In this document: positions 35,886 through 45,335 of the stretch, piece by piece
Numbering within the stretch: the stretch's first letter is position 1
How the letters are laid out: each line of letters starts with the position of its first letter
Origin: JAGQVA01 sp033764335
GTDB taxonomy: Bacteria > Bacteroidota > Bacteroidia > J057
NCBI GenBank assembly: GCA_033764335.1
Contig: JANRJC010000017.1
Span: 344,342-408,341 of the forward strand
DNA: 64,000 nt
Reading direction: 5' to 3'
Position numbers and translations under genes: made by a program
Notes under the pieces: generated by a model
Database searches by the model: none
The model's input: the letters and a program-made list of their open reading frames with translations, nothing else
What the model was told of the DNA's origin: nothing

Positions 35886-36641
35886 GTGGAAATATTAGGT
35901 ATTGATATTGGTGGTTCGGGAATGAAAGGTGCCATTGTAAATATTACCAATGGTGAATTTACCTCCGAAAGATACAGAGAAGCAACGCCCCTTCCCTCTA
36001 CGCCCAAAGCCGTAGCCAAAACCGTGGCTAAAATGGCAGAACACTTCCAATGGAAAGGTCTCATCGGCTGCGGGTTTCCTTCCGTCATCCAGAAAGGCAA
36101 AGTGCTTACTGCAGCCAATATTGACAAAAAGTGGATTGATACGCGCGTTGAGTCGCTTTTTGAAGAAGCTACTGGCTGCATCGTCAAAGTAGTAAATGAT
36201 GCCGACGCTGCCGGCCTCGCCGAGGCTACTTTCGGTGCTGGAAAAGGAATCGAAGGCCTCGCCATTCTTCTGACGGTGGGTACAGGCATTGGCAGTGCTT
36301 TTATTCAGGATGGCCTCCTCGTCCCTAATTCCGAACTGGGACACCTCCGTTTTAAAGGAAGTATCGCCGAACATTATGCCTCCGACGCCGTGCGGAAAAA
36401 AGAGGAACTTTCTTGGCATATCTGGGGAAAGCGGTTTAATGAATACCTGAATTACGTTTATAGCCTCTTTTACCCCGACGTGATTATTCTCGGCGGCGGT
36501 GCCAGCAAAAAATACGACAAATTTGAAGACGTGATTGATGTGCCTACAACCGTGATCACGGCCAAACTGCTCAACCAAGCAGGCATTATCGGAGCGGCCC
36601 TATCGGCAAAAGCATTGGTAAAAACCCATCCCAATCTTTAA
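35886..36641 (+). CDS. ppgK: ROK family polyphosphate glucokinase-like kinase
   Basis: 251-residue sugar kinase. The phosphate-binding start is GIDIGGSGMKGAIV; a second motif is LTVGTGIGSAFIQDG. The segment SELGHLRFKGSIAEHYAS, then RKKEELSW, is characteristic of polyphosphate-dependent glucokinases (EC 2.7.1.63) and lacks the zinc Cys cluster of ordinary ROK kinases. It would phosphorylate glucose using polyphosphate and possibly ATP. The start is GTG at 35886. It overlaps the convergent membrane-protein gene by four bases. Confidence 0.88.
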   Translation: MEILGIDIGGSGMKGAIVNITNGEFTSERYREATPLPSTPKAVAKTVAKMAEHFQWKGLIGCGFPSVIQKGKVLTAANIDKKWIDTRVESLFEEATGCIVKVVNDADAAGLAEATFGAGKGIEGLAILLTVGTGIGSAFIQDGLLVPNSELGHLRFKGSIAEHYASDAVRKKEELSWHIWGKRFNEYLNYVYSLFYPDVIILGGGASKKYDKFEDVIDVPTTVITAKLLNQAGIIGAALSAKALVKTHPNL

Positions 36642-37408
36642 TAGGAACCTTTTTCATCCAGCAACTGAAAAGGATCTTGGCCACCGGTCATTTCCTGAAA
36701 GGTTGCAGCGGCTTTCAGGTCTTTTACTCGTAGCTCGACCCCCAGGGGAGCTTTATGCAAAGTGGAAATTTTTGCGCCGGTGCCCATTTCTTCCCAGCCT
36801 TCCCAGCTAAAAGAAACTCCTCCTACGGGCAAAATCTGAACCCAGATTTTCCACTCAAAAGGCAGCCCTGTGCTGTCGGCCAGCCATACGTAAGAGTCGC
36901 CCGGAGTAGCCCCCCCGCTCTGAAAAGTAACCATCATGCCCGTACGCCCGTCTTTGAGTTTCACCAGTGAACGCACCGTGCCGGGGTCGTAAAGTTTGCA
37001 AAGAGGATTTAGCCAGAAAGAATCGTTCACCCACCGCAGCCAAGCCTGGTGAACCGCTTTTTCGGCTTTTTCCCCTTCCAGTTTTTCGCCTTTTTTGAAT
37101 GCGACTCCCTGCTGCGTGTTGAGATTTACCAACACTTCGTAATCTCCCCACCTCACACGGTCATACTCTCTTTCCCGATCCCAAAGGTGGTTATTTCGAC
37201 CTCCGTAAGACCAACTGACAGCCCCCGTAGTGTCCCAGGCGACACAATCCACAGCTGCCATAAGCTGAGTCGCCATTTCACCGGCTTCGGCACAGACTTT
37301 TCCTTCCGGTTTAGGCTCATGCGCCGCAATCGCACCTATTGTAATCAACAACAAAACCAAACCGACGACAATAGCCAAAACGATTGCCGTGTATTTCAAT
37401 ATCTTCAT
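36638..37408 (-). CDS. hypothetical membrane-anchored protein
   Basis: Not recognised. 256 residues: a single N-terminal helix (YTAIVLAIVVGLVLLLITIG) followed by an external domain with many Trp and Tyr residues, including DTTGAVSWSYGGRNNHLWD, WGDYEVLVNLNTQQG and GGVSFSWEGWEEMGTG. Two Cys (about residues 38 and 54) could form a disulphide. The pattern of short strands suggests a lipid- or lipoprotein-binding beta fold such as LolA-like, but that is only an impression. It is located 15 bases after mnmA and may be co-transcribed with it. Confidence 0.75.
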   Translation of the reverse strand: MKILKYTAIVLAIVVGLVLLLITIGAIAAHEPKPEGKVCAEAGEMATQLMAAVDCVAWDTTGAVSWSYGGRNNHLWDREREYDRVRWGDYEVLVNLNTQQGVAFKKGEKLEGEKAEKAVHQAWLRWVNDSFWLNPLCKLYDPGTVRSLVKLKDGRTGMMVTFQSGGATPGDSYVWLADSTGLPFEWKIWVQILPVGGVSFSWEGWEEMGTGAKISTLHKAPLGVELRVKDLKAAATFQEMTGGQDPFQLLDEKGSY

Positions 37409-37423
37409 TTATTCATTTGTTTA

Positions 37424-38620
37424 TCAGGAAATTACCCCCGAGCCGATCAGTTCTGCACCGTCATACCAGGCAGCAAACTGGCCGGGTGTAATGCCCCGTT
37501 GAAATTCGTCGAAAACAATATATAAACCTTCTGCTTCCTGGTATAAGGTCGCAGCCTGGAGTGTCTGCCGATAACGAATACGCACCGAGAGTTTTTGTGA
37601 ATTTCCCGGAGAAAGTGCCCTATCCGACCTCACCCAATGGATATCGGGGTTGGGAATAAAGAGTCCCCGGCGGTTCAAACCCGGATGGTTTTCGCCCATG
37701 CCTACATAAATCACATTTGCCTGAGTGTCCGTAGCGATCACAAACAAAGGTTCGGCTTTCCCCCCCACGTTTAATCCCTTGCGCTGGCCGATGGTAAAAT
37801 AAAAAGCCCCGTGATGTTCGCCCACAACCTTTCCGTCTTCCGGCTGGTAACTATAAGGGCGAGAAATTTCTTTCAAACTTTGCCCTTCGTTGTAAGCAGC
37901 TATGCCCACGGGCACGGGAATCTGGTAAACCGGGGACTGCGCGTCTATTTCGACGATTTTCCCGATTTTGGGGAGAAGTTGTTGTTGCAGAAATTCTGGC
38001 AAATGAACCTTACCCACAAAACAAAGCCCCTGTGAGTCTTTTTTTCCGGCAGTAACGAGATCAAGGTCTGCGGCAATTTTACGGACTTCCGGTTTTTGCA
38101 AATGACCGATGGGAAAAAGCGCGTATTTGAGTTGTTCCTGCGTAAGCTGACAGAGAAAATAACTCTGGTCTTTGTTGGAATCCGCTCCGGCAAGGAGGCG
38201 ATAGACGATTTGGCCATTTACCTCTATTTCCGCTTTTTGGCAGTAATGGCCGGTAGCGACAAAGTCCGCCTTTAGCTTGAGTGCTTTTTCCAGGAAAATA
38301 TCAAATTTAATCTCCCGGTTGCAGAGCACATCGGGATTAGGGGTGCGGCCCGCCTCGTATTCGGCAAACATATAGTCCACGATCCGGGTTTTGTATTCCG
38401 CACTCAAATCCAGTGTTTGGAAGGGAATTCCTAGTTTTTGCGCCACGCTGAGGGCGTCATTGCTGTCTTCAAGCCAGGGGCACTCACCACTGATCGTCAC
38501 GGAGTCATCATGCCAGTTTTTCATAAACAGGCCAATAACCTCATATCCCTGCTTTTGGAGCAGGTAGGCCGCAACACTGGAGTCCACGCCCCCGGATAAA
38601 CCCACAACCACTCGTTTCAT
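37424..38620 (-). CDS. mnmA: tRNA-specific 2-thiouridylase MnmA
   Basis: 398-residue enzyme adding the 2-thio group to U34 of tRNA-Lys, -Glu and -Gln. The PP-loop VVVGLSGGVDSSVAAYLL binds ATP. Catalytic Cys residues lie in NPDVLCNREIKFD and SQGLCFVGKVHL. The C-terminal domain has FTIGQRKGLNVGG and the final RGITPGQFAAWYDG. All core motifs are intact. Confidence 0.97.
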   Translation of the reverse strand: MKRVVVGLSGGVDSSVAAYLLQKQGYEVIGLFMKNWHDDSVTISGECPWLEDSNDALSVAQKLGIPFQTLDLSAEYKTRIVDYMFAEYEAGRTPNPDVLCNREIKFDIFLEKALKLKADFVATGHYCQKAEIEVNGQIVYRLLAGADSNKDQSYFLCQLTQEQLKYALFPIGHLQKPEVRKIAADLDLVTAGKKDSQGLCFVGKVHLPEFLQQQLLPKIGKIVEIDAQSPVYQIPVPVGIAAYNEGQSLKEISRPYSYQPEDGKVVGEHHGAFYFTIGQRKGLNVGGKAEPLFVIATDTQANVIYVGMGENHPGLNRRGLFIPNPDIHWVRSDRALSPGNSQKLSVRIRYRQTLQAATLYQEAEGLYIVFDEFQRGITPGQFAAWYDGAELIGSGVIS

Positions 38621-38679
38621 AATACACTTTTAAACCCCAAAGGTAAGAAAAATGTTTGGATTGGGGTTTATATCCCGTA

Positions 38680-38699
38680 GGCCAGATGATCATCTGGCC
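38680..38699. repeat. perfect 20-bp palindrome after the esterase stop codon
   Basis: GGCCAGATGATCATCTGGCC is fully self-complementary and begins one base after the stop codon of the leftward esterase gene, between it and mnmA. No T-run follows on either strand, so it is not a standard terminator. It could be an mRNA 3' end stabiliser or a protein site. Confidence 0.6.
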
Positions 38700-39941
38700 C
38701 TACTCCACCCAAACCTTTTTTGCGGCCCAGGCTCCGGTTTCGTCTTGCACACGCACGATATACAGGCCCGGGGTAAGAGAACCTCTTTCCAACAGCAGCG
38801 ATTCATTTTGGCGGGAAAAATGTATCTCCATTCTGCGGCCCTGAATGTCCCATAACTCGAGGTTTTTCAGGAGGTGATTTTCCAGAGAAATGCGGGTGGT
38901 AGAGGAAAAGGGATGAGGCGCAACTACCAGTGCAGGGGGTAATTTTTCATGGTCAATGGATGTGGCATTTTCGCAAACGATACCGGCCAGAAAATCACGT
39001 ACATACCAGAAGGTAGTGTCCATGTACTGCGGGGCACTGGTTCCCAAGACAAACGGCGTATGATCCGCACCCACAAAGGAGTAAAAAGCGTGGTGAATAC
39101 CGGCGTTTTCGGCTTTTTTATCAATGCTGGCGCTGCCATGCACCAGCAGGTTCACGCTAAAGAGTTGCAACGTAGAAGATCCGTAAGGAACCGTACCATC
39201 CTGAGTTCCGTGCATACTTACGATGGGTTCGTCGCCGGGGTGAATCCAGGTTGTGTCACCGATGGCTCCGCAGAGGTTGATGACGCCCGCTACGCGGGAA
39301 GGATATCCCATGCTTCCGCTAAGGCCCTCCACCCCGCCGATGGCGGGAAGGCTGCCGGCAATCACCGACGGATATTCCGAGGCCTCATCCAGATAAGCCA
39401 GGTGAATCGCCGCAATCGCTCCGGCGGAAACGCCTCCGATAAAAATCTGGTCGGGGTTGATACGGTATTTGTCCTCTGTCATCGCATCCTTATGTAAAAA
39501 CCGAACCGCCCCCCGCATGTCATGGCTGGCTTTAGTAACGGCAAGATACAGGGTATAAGCACTTCCATTTAACACCAAATCAGGGGTGAGCCGATAGTCA
39601 ATCGAAACGGTCACATACCCCAGTTTGGCAAAACGATTGCAAAGCTCCACAACGTCAGGGCTGGTGCGTGATCCGAAGAAAAAACTGCCCCCAAAGGCCA
39701 ACAGGATCACAGGACGCCGCACCGACGGGGAGTCCCCGGCAGGCATATAAATGTCCATATAAAGTGTGTCCACATTATTGGGGTTTCCCAACTCCGGTTG
39801 TACATTCCAGCCGTATTTTACCCCGGAGATCTTCGTTACCGACGGAAAAACCACCTGCTGATACCTCCCGGTCGCACAGGTAGGCTGGGCAGAGAGGTAA
39901 AAAGGAAAAAACATTGTCAGACAAACCAGAAAACGAATCAT
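38700..39941 (-). CDS. secreted alpha/beta-hydrolase (esterase) with T9SS sorting domain
   Basis: 413 residues with a signal peptide (MIRFLVCLTMFFPFYLSAQ). The alpha/beta-hydrolase domain (about 30-320) has the oxyanion-region RRPVILLAFGGSFFFGS, nucleophile elbow IFIGGVSAGAIAA, acid-region GTQDGTVPYG and a late His in FVGADHTPF, which fits carboxylesterase/acetylxylan esterase-type enzymes. The last 80 residues form a T9SS type A sorting domain (PHPFSSTTRISL to GLYIVRVQDE), so the protein is exported across the outer membrane. Confidence 0.9.
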   Translation of the reverse strand: MIRFLVCLTMFFPFYLSAQPTCATGRYQQVVFPSVTKISGVKYGWNVQPELGNPNNVDTLYMDIYMPAGDSPSVRRPVILLAFGGSFFFGSRTSPDVVELCNRFAKLGYVTVSIDYRLTPDLVLNGSAYTLYLAVTKASHDMRGAVRFLHKDAMTEDKYRINPDQIFIGGVSAGAIAAIHLAYLDEASEYPSVIAGSLPAIGGVEGLSGSMGYPSRVAGVINLCGAIGDTTWIHPGDEPIVSMHGTQDGTVPYGSSTLQLFSVNLLVHGSASIDKKAENAGIHHAFYSFVGADHTPFVLGTSAPQYMDTTFWYVRDFLAGIVCENATSIDHEKLPPALVVAPHPFSSTTRISLENHLLKNLELWDIQGRRMEIHFSRQNESLLLERGSLTPGLYIVRVQDETGAWAAKKVWVE

Positions 39942-40008
39942 AAGGTTAGCATTTGAATCGAAAGAATATTGTACTTTTATAACGCTCTCACTGTTTACTA
40001 CTACACCA

Positions 40009-40971
40009 ATGAAAAACTACAACCCCCTTTCCCGGAGAAAGTTTATTTCTCAAACCGCCAAAGCGGGTGTTTTATTTTCTTTTGCCGCAGGGTTTCCGGA
40101 AATAAGTTTTCCGCACCTCCGGCGGGAAAAGCTACCGGATATTTCCGTTTTCTCCAAACACCTTCAATGGCTGGATTATGAAGGCATGGCCAATTTTGCC
40201 GCCGAGGTAGGATTTGACGGCATTGACCTCACGGTAAGACCCGGAGGCCATGTGTTTCCGGAAAATGTAAAAAAAGATTTGCCTAAAGCGGTAAAAGCGG
40301 TGGAAAAAGTCGGGCTGAAAATAAAACTTATCACTACGGCCATTACCGCTGCGAAGGAACCCCATACCGAAACAATTCTCAAAACTGCTGCCGACCTGGG
40401 GGTGGATTTTTACCGAATGGGGTGGATTGCCTACGACCCGGCACTTGTACTAAAACAAAATCAGGAACAACTTGCCGCCCAATTAAAAGAACTTTCCGAA
40501 CTCAACGCACGCACCGGCATAAAGGGCGCTTACCAAAACCATGCCGGTGACCGCTTTGGCGCTGCGATCTGGGATCTCGCCGAGGTACTTGACCCAATCG
40601 GCTCCGAATGGCTGGGCTGTCAGTATGATATTCGCCATGCTACGGTCGAAGGTGCCAATGCATGGCCGGTTACTTTACAGCGAATTGCCCCCCATATCAA
40701 TACACTTGACTTTAAGGATTTTGTCTGGGAAATGAAGGCTGACGGTAAATTTGAGGTGAAAAACGTGCCTTTAGGAGAAGGAATTGTCAATTTTGACCAC
40801 TATCTGGCTCTGTTACAAAAACTAAAAATCGAGGCTCCCATTTCTCTTCACTACGAATATGACCTCGGCGGTGCGGAACATGGCAACCGGGAAATTGCCC
40901 TTGACCGGCAAGCCGTTGCAGCCACGATGAAAAAAGACCTTGAATTCCTCCGAAAACGATTGTCTCACTAA
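40009..40971 (+). CDS. sugar phosphate isomerase/epimerase-like TIM barrel, Tat-exported
   Basis: 320 residues of the xylose-isomerase-like TIM-barrel superfamily. The N-terminus carries a twin-arginine signal (SRRKFISQTAKAGVLFSFAA). Barrel motifs include VGFDGIDLTVRPGGH, a metal-site region YQNHAGDRFG, CQYDIRHATVEG and HINTLDFKDF. Export of such enzymes is frequent in Bacteroidota sugar-uptake regions. It is the first of four closely spaced rightward genes (12 bases before the sulfatase). Confidence 0.88.
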   Translation: MKNYNPLSRRKFISQTAKAGVLFSFAAGFPEISFPHLRREKLPDISVFSKHLQWLDYEGMANFAAEVGFDGIDLTVRPGGHVFPENVKKDLPKAVKAVEKVGLKIKLITTAITAAKEPHTETILKTAADLGVDFYRMGWIAYDPALVLKQNQEQLAAQLKELSELNARTGIKGAYQNHAGDRFGAAIWDLAEVLDPIGSEWLGCQYDIRHATVEGANAWPVTLQRIAPHINTLDFKDFVWEMKADGKFEVKNVPLGEGIVNFDHYLALLQKLKIEAPISLHYEYDLGGAEHGNREIALDRQAVAATMKKDLEFLRKRLSH

Positions 40972-40983
40972 AATACTAGCTTC

Positions 40984-42534
40984 ATGAATCGGTTGACACC
41001 CCACCTGTTTCTGCTTTTTTTATGCCTGTTTTTAGGGCAAATACCGCTGTACGCGCAGCAAAAACTTCCAAAACTCACCAAAAACAAATCCGTCAAACCC
41101 CGCAATGTCATCTTTATTCTCACCGATGACCACCGCAACGACTTTATGGGTTTTACGGGGAAAGTTCCCTGGTTACAGACTCCCAATATGGATCGGCTGG
41201 CTAGTGAAGGCGCACATTTTCCTCAAGCTTTTGTGACCACTTCGCTCTGTTCGCCCAGTCGGGCTTCGATCCTTACAGGTCTATATTCCCACACTCATAC
41301 CGTTGTGGACAATCAGGCCCCCGTTCCCGAAAACCTTTTCTTTTTCCCCCAATACCTCCAGAAAGCCGGTTACAATACGGCTTTTTTTGGTAAATGGCAC
41401 ATGGGACACGAAAGCGACGATCCTCGTCCGGGATTCAATCATTGGGAGAGTTTTCGCGGACAGGGAGTATATTACAACCCGACGATGAATATCAACGGCG
41501 AGCAGGTAGCTTACGGCGATTCGACTTATATTACCGACCTTCTCACCGAACATACCCTTGAATGGCTGGACAAACAGGATCCGAAGAAGCCATTTTTTGT
41601 GTATCTCTCCCACAAAGCTGTACACGCCGATTTTCAGCCCGCAGCACGTCACGCGGGAAGTTATGCGGAACAACCCCTGATCTATCCTCCGTCTTTTTAT
41701 TCGTCGGTACCACAAGTAAAGGGGAAAAATCGCCGTATGGGCGAACAACCCTGGCAAACCGATGAATACTACGGCGAAGGCCGTATGCCCGACTGGCAAA
41801 AGATGCAACGAGAAAGTTGGCACGGAGTGGACTATATGTATCATGGGAACATGGACTACGCCACTTTTTTCCGCAAATATTGTGAAACACTCCGTGGGGT
41901 GGACGAAAGTGTGGGAGCCGTGCTCAACTGGCTGCAAGCCCACAACCTGGACGAGTCCACCATGATCATCTATATGGGCGACAACGGCTTCGCCTTCGGC
42001 GAACATGGACTGATTGACAAACGTCAATTCTACGAAGAATCGGTAAAAGTACCGTTCCTGGTACGTTGCCCGGAACTGTTTCAAGGCGGTAAAACTATCC
42101 CTCAAATGGTGCAAAACATTGACATTGCCCCTACTGTACTAGAGCTTGCAGGGCTTACTCCGCCGAGTTATCTGCATGGCAAATCCTTTGTTCCGCTTCT
42201 GAAAGGCGAAAACGTCGCATGGCGCGATCGGATTTTTTATGAATACTATTGGGAATACGACTTTCCTCAAACCCCCACTATGCACGGGGTCCGCACGGAC
42301 CGGTACAAATACACTCGCTATCACGGAATCTGGGATACCAATGAGTTTTATGACCTTCGGGAAGACCCTTATGAACAAAATAACCTTATCGCCTCCCCCC
42401 AACATCAGGATATGATCAAACAACTCGCCGGAGAAATCTACGACTGGCTGGAAACCACCGGAGGCATGCAGATTCCCTTGAAACGCACCGTCAAATTGAG
42501 GGGCGGAGATCATCGGAATAAAGGCGTTTATTGA
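40984..42534 (+). CDS. secreted type I sulfatase
   Basis: 516 residues with a signal peptide (MNRLTPHLFLLFLCLFLG, cleavage near LYAQ). The sulfatase core begins NVIFILTDDHRNDFMGF. Cys89 in LCSPSRASILTGL is the site converted to formylglycine by a maturase, which is not in this window. YMGDNGFAFGEHGLIDKRQF supplies further metal ligands. It likely removes sulfate from polysaccharides. No sus-type transporter genes are adjacent, so it is not a typical PUL. Confidence 0.94.
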   Translation: MNRLTPHLFLLFLCLFLGQIPLYAQQKLPKLTKNKSVKPRNVIFILTDDHRNDFMGFTGKVPWLQTPNMDRLASEGAHFPQAFVTTSLCSPSRASILTGLYSHTHTVVDNQAPVPENLFFFPQYLQKAGYNTAFFGKWHMGHESDDPRPGFNHWESFRGQGVYYNPTMNINGEQVAYGDSTYITDLLTEHTLEWLDKQDPKKPFFVYLSHKAVHADFQPAARHAGSYAEQPLIYPPSFYSSVPQVKGKNRRMGEQPWQTDEYYGEGRMPDWQKMQRESWHGVDYMYHGNMDYATFFRKYCETLRGVDESVGAVLNWLQAHNLDESTMIIYMGDNGFAFGEHGLIDKRQFYEESVKVPFLVRCPELFQGGKTIPQMVQNIDIAPTVLELAGLTPPSYLHGKSFVPLLKGENVAWRDRIFYEYYWEYDFPQTPTMHGVRTDRYKYTRYHGIWDTNEFYDLREDPYEQNNLIASPQHQDMIKQLAGEIYDWLETTGGMQIPLKRTVKLRGGDHRNKGVY

Positions 42535-42550
42535 AATTTTTTATACTTCT

Positions 42551-43243
42551 ATGGAAAACCTTAAAGTCATTGCTTTTGACGCCGACGATACCCTTTGGGT
42601 CAATGAGCCGCATTTTCAGGAATTGGAAAAAAAATTTTGTGATATGCTGGAAGATTATCTTCCTCACCACAGTGTGTCGCGGGAGTTGCTTCAGATCGAA
42701 ATCCAGAATATTGGGTACTATGGTTATGGGGTAAAAAGTTTTATGCTTTCCATGATCGAAACCGCCATCCGGATTTCCGATGGCACGATTGGTATCGCGG
42801 CCATTGAAAAGATTATTCGGTATGGAAAGGAAATGCTGGATAAAGAAGTGGAAAACCTTGACGGCGTGGAGGAGGTGCTTCAGCAACTTCAGGGTAAATT
42901 CCGGCTCGTGATGGCCACCAAAGGAGATCTTCTGGATCAGGAAAGAAAATTGATCAAATCGGGCCTGGGAAAATATTTTCACCATATCGAAATTGTCTCG
43001 GAAAAGAAGGAAAAAGAATACCAGAAACTGATTCGACACCTTGACATCGCCCCCGCTGAATTTCTGATGATCGGCAACTCACTCAAGTCCGATATCCTGC
43101 CTGTGCTTAATATCGGCGGGTACGGTTTTCATGTGCCGTTTCACACTACCTGGGAACTAGAAAAGGTCGAAATTAATATCGAACACCCTCATTTTCGCGA
43201 ACTTGCCAATATCCGGGAAACCCTTCAATACCTTTCTTTATGA
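42551..43243 (+). CDS. HAD family hydrolase
   Basis: 230-residue haloacid-dehalogenase-type phosphatase. Motif I is VIAFDADDTLWVNEPHF (nucleophile and acid Asp), motif II is LVMATKGD, and motif IV is LMIGNSLKSDILPVLN, where Asn replaces the more common Asp. It starts 16 bases after the sulfatase and overlaps the following acyltransferase by four bases. The substrate is unknown. Confidence 0.9.
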   Translation: MENLKVIAFDADDTLWVNEPHFQELEKKFCDMLEDYLPHHSVSRELLQIEIQNIGYYGYGVKSFMLSMIETAIRISDGTIGIAAIEKIIRYGKEMLDKEVENLDGVEEVLQQLQGKFRLVMATKGDLLDQERKLIKSGLGKYFHHIEIVSEKKEKEYQKLIRHLDIAPAEFLMIGNSLKSDILPVLNIGGYGFHVPFHTTWELEKVEINIEHPHFRELANIRETLQYLSL

Positions 43244-43863
43244 CACAAAAACTGGATATATCCACTTGGGCACGAAAAGAACATTTCCACTTTTTTCGCA
43301 AGTTTGATGAACCTTTCTGGGGAGTTTGTGTCGAAGTGGACTGTACAATTGCCTATCAAAAAGCAAAAGAACAAGGCCATTCGTTTTTTCTTTCCTATTT
43401 ACACAAATCCATTGTAGCGGTAAACCAGACCGAAGCCTTCCGCTACCGGATTGAAGGTGAAGAAGTGATTATTCACGACACGATAAATGCTTCCTCTACG
43501 ATCAATCGCGACGACGGTACATTCGGTTTTAGCTATATTCCTTATGCGGAGGATTTTGAAACTTTCGTTCTGGGAGCCAAAGCCGAAATCGAGCGGGTGC
43601 GAAACAGTACCGGGCTTAAGCCTGCGCGATCTTCCGAAAATGTCATTCACTACTCTTCGCTCCCGTGGGTAAAATTTACGGCGATTTCTCATGCGAGGGC
43701 TTTTCATTTCCCGGACTCCATCCCGAAAATTTCTTTTGGAAAAATCACCGCTGAAAACGGCAAAGTCACTCTGCCGGTATCTGTCCATGTTCACCATGCC
43801 CTCGCCGACGGCTATCATGTAGGGCAACACCTGGAGCGTTTTCAGGATTTGTTAAATACGTAA
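43240..43863 (+). CDS. chloramphenicol acetyltransferase (CatA) fold acyltransferase
   Basis: 207 residues with the CatA-type catalytic motif HVHHALADGYH (His186) and the family SSLPWVKFTAISHA region. The length and WARKEHFHFFRKFDEPFWG N-terminus fit the trimeric acetyl-CoA-dependent CAT family. Chromosomal homologues of this kind are common in Bacteroidota and the natural substrate is unknown, so drug resistance should not be assumed. It overlaps the HAD gene by four bases (ATGA) and its stop codon overlaps a minus-strand terminator. Confidence 0.88.
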   Translation: MTQKLDISTWARKEHFHFFRKFDEPFWGVCVEVDCTIAYQKAKEQGHSFFLSYLHKSIVAVNQTEAFRYRIEGEEVIIHDTINASSTINRDDGTFGFSYIPYAEDFETFVLGAKAEIERVRNSTGLKPARSSENVIHYSSLPWVKFTAISHARAFHFPDSIPKISFGKITAENGKVTLPVSVHVHHALADGYHVGQHLERFQDLLNT

Positions 43864-43889
43864 AAAGCCGCCCCTTTTCGGAACGGCTT
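43861..43889 (-). terminator. terminator of the VWA gene
   Basis: Read leftward, AAGCCG pairs with CGGCTT (with an inner GG/CC extension) and is followed by a run of five T residues. It sits 22 bases after the VWA stop codon and overlaps the stop codon of the convergent acyltransferase gene. Confidence 0.65.
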
Positions 43890-43910
43890 GTAGTCACGTA
43901 TTTTCCTTTC

Positions 43911-45335
43911 TCAGAACTGCCGGATACGCTGGCGTGTCTGCTCCGTGGTCTGAAGGTTTCGGCGCGGAGGAGTTCCGGTAGGTTCTTCCATTTTCGGTTT
44001 CTCTTCTTCGATCTTTTGAACCTTATTTTCCTGAACGGGAACCTGTGTTTTGGGAGTTAGCGGTCTTTGGATTTCTGTTTTTTGTTCAACTTCACTCTGA
44101 CGAACATTTCCGGGCGATTCCATCTGGCGTTTTTTCACCGATTGGATGATTGCTTTGTCCAGGGTTTGTGCCTCTTCCATCTGCGTTTGAGGTTTTTCAA
44201 TCGTATTTCCCTGAGTGGAAACGGGCGTCCTAACGGGTTGGGTTTTGACTACGGGTTGCGGGCTTTTTTTAGCTATGGTGCGAATTTCCGACTGAATTTT
44301 TATACGTTCGGCTTTTTTCTGCGTCACGTAGTTTTTCCGCTGGGAAAGGCTCATGTTGCGCATTTCCGTGGGAAGATCATTGACCGAAACGGTTTCGATA
44401 TTTATAATCCCTGCATCAATCGCGTCAATCAAATCCCATTCTTCATTGCGGTAACTATTCGAAGCTTTTGTCAGTGTGCGCTGCGATTGGTTTCCCTGGC
44501 CGTAACGGTTGGCATTGCGGTCCTGTTCCAACTGGCGCTCCTGAAATTTACGTCCGTCTCTTCCGTAAGGAATATAAGTAGCATTCAGCCGAGTATTCAT
44601 TTCGTAATAAAAATGGTCATGGGGAGTGGGATCATAATGAATCTGGTAATTGTGATCTATGTTCAGATAATCCCCGTTTCCAAATTCTGCAGCATGTTTC
44701 CAGCCATAACCAATCCCTTTATGGTAACTTCCGCAGTAAATGGTGTTGACAATCACGCCCTGACGAACGGCCATCTGAATGGCGTCGCGAAAATCTATTC
44801 GGCCCTGATCAAACTCTTCGTTTCCGGCGATATACATTAGTTTGAGGTCAGAGGGGCGGCGACTCCAGTTGAGTTGGTCCATCGCCATCATTACTGCCTG
44901 GCCGTAGTATTCATAACGCCCGCCGGTGCGCAGATAAAACAGTTCTTCAGAAATCCAGTCGAGGTTGCGGGTAAAGGGCACGACCTGACGCATATAACCG
45001 CTGTGATAACCCAGTCCTTCATTTCCCAGTTCATAAAGGGCAATTTCCAATACAGGGCCGCGGCCATATTCATAATCCATGGTGAGGCCATTGACAATCT
45101 GCCACAACTGCGCACGGGTCTGGTCTATCAATCCCTCCATGCTTCCACTGACATCGAGGATCAATGCTAATTGGATTTTTTCCTGTCCACGATGGCCATT
45201 GTGATAATGATTGTCATCGTCGTCATCATCCCGGTACGAATAGTTGTTGTCGTAGGGAGTGTAGGTTCCCCCATGCTGAGCGCTGAGTCCCAAAAAAGCG
45301 AACCAAAAAGCGAGGAGTAAAATGTTCGATTTCAT
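43911..45335 (-). CDS. exported von Willebrand factor A domain protein
   Basis: 474 residues with a signal peptide (MKSNILLLAFWFAFLGLSAQ). An acidic/His-rich stretch (YRDDDDDDNHYHNGH) precedes a VWA domain with MIDAS motif LILDVSGSMEG; further metal residues lie in the TGGRYEYYG region. Residues about 260-330 are polar, and the C-terminal 120 residues are low-complexity, rich in Pro/Gln/Lys/Glu (VVKTQPVRTPVSTQGN). It is probably a periplasmic or surface adhesion/scaffold protein. No partner MoxR ATPase is nearby. Confidence 0.85.
   Translation of the reverse strand: MKSNILLLAFWFAFLGLSAQHGGTYTPYDNNYSYRDDDDDDNHYHNGHRGQEKIQLALILDVSGSMEGLIDQTRAQLWQIVNGLTMDYEYGRGPVLEIALYELGNEGLGYHSGYMRQVVPFTRNLDWISEELFYLRTGGRYEYYGQAVMMAMDQLNWSRRPSDLKLMYIAGNEEFDQGRIDFRDAIQMAVRQGVIVNTIYCGSYHKGIGYGWKHAAEFGNGDYLNIDHNYQIHYDPTPHDHFYYEMNTRLNATYIPYGRDGRKFQERQLEQDRNANRYGQGNQSQRTLTKASNSYRNEEWDLIDAIDAGIINIETVSVNDLPTEMRNMSLSQRKNYVTQKKAERIKIQSEIRTIAKKSPQPVVKTQPVRTPVSTQGNTIEKPQTQMEEAQTLDKAIIQSVKKRQMESPGNVRQSEVEQKTEIQRPLTPKTQVPVQENKVQKIEEEKPKMEEPTGTPPRRNLQTTEQTRQRIRQF

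Noticed and set aside
43240..43863. Chloramphenicol resistance gene
   Set aside because: The CAT fold and catalytic His are present, but it is embedded in a chromosomal gene run with no mobile signs; the fold also serves other acyl transfers.
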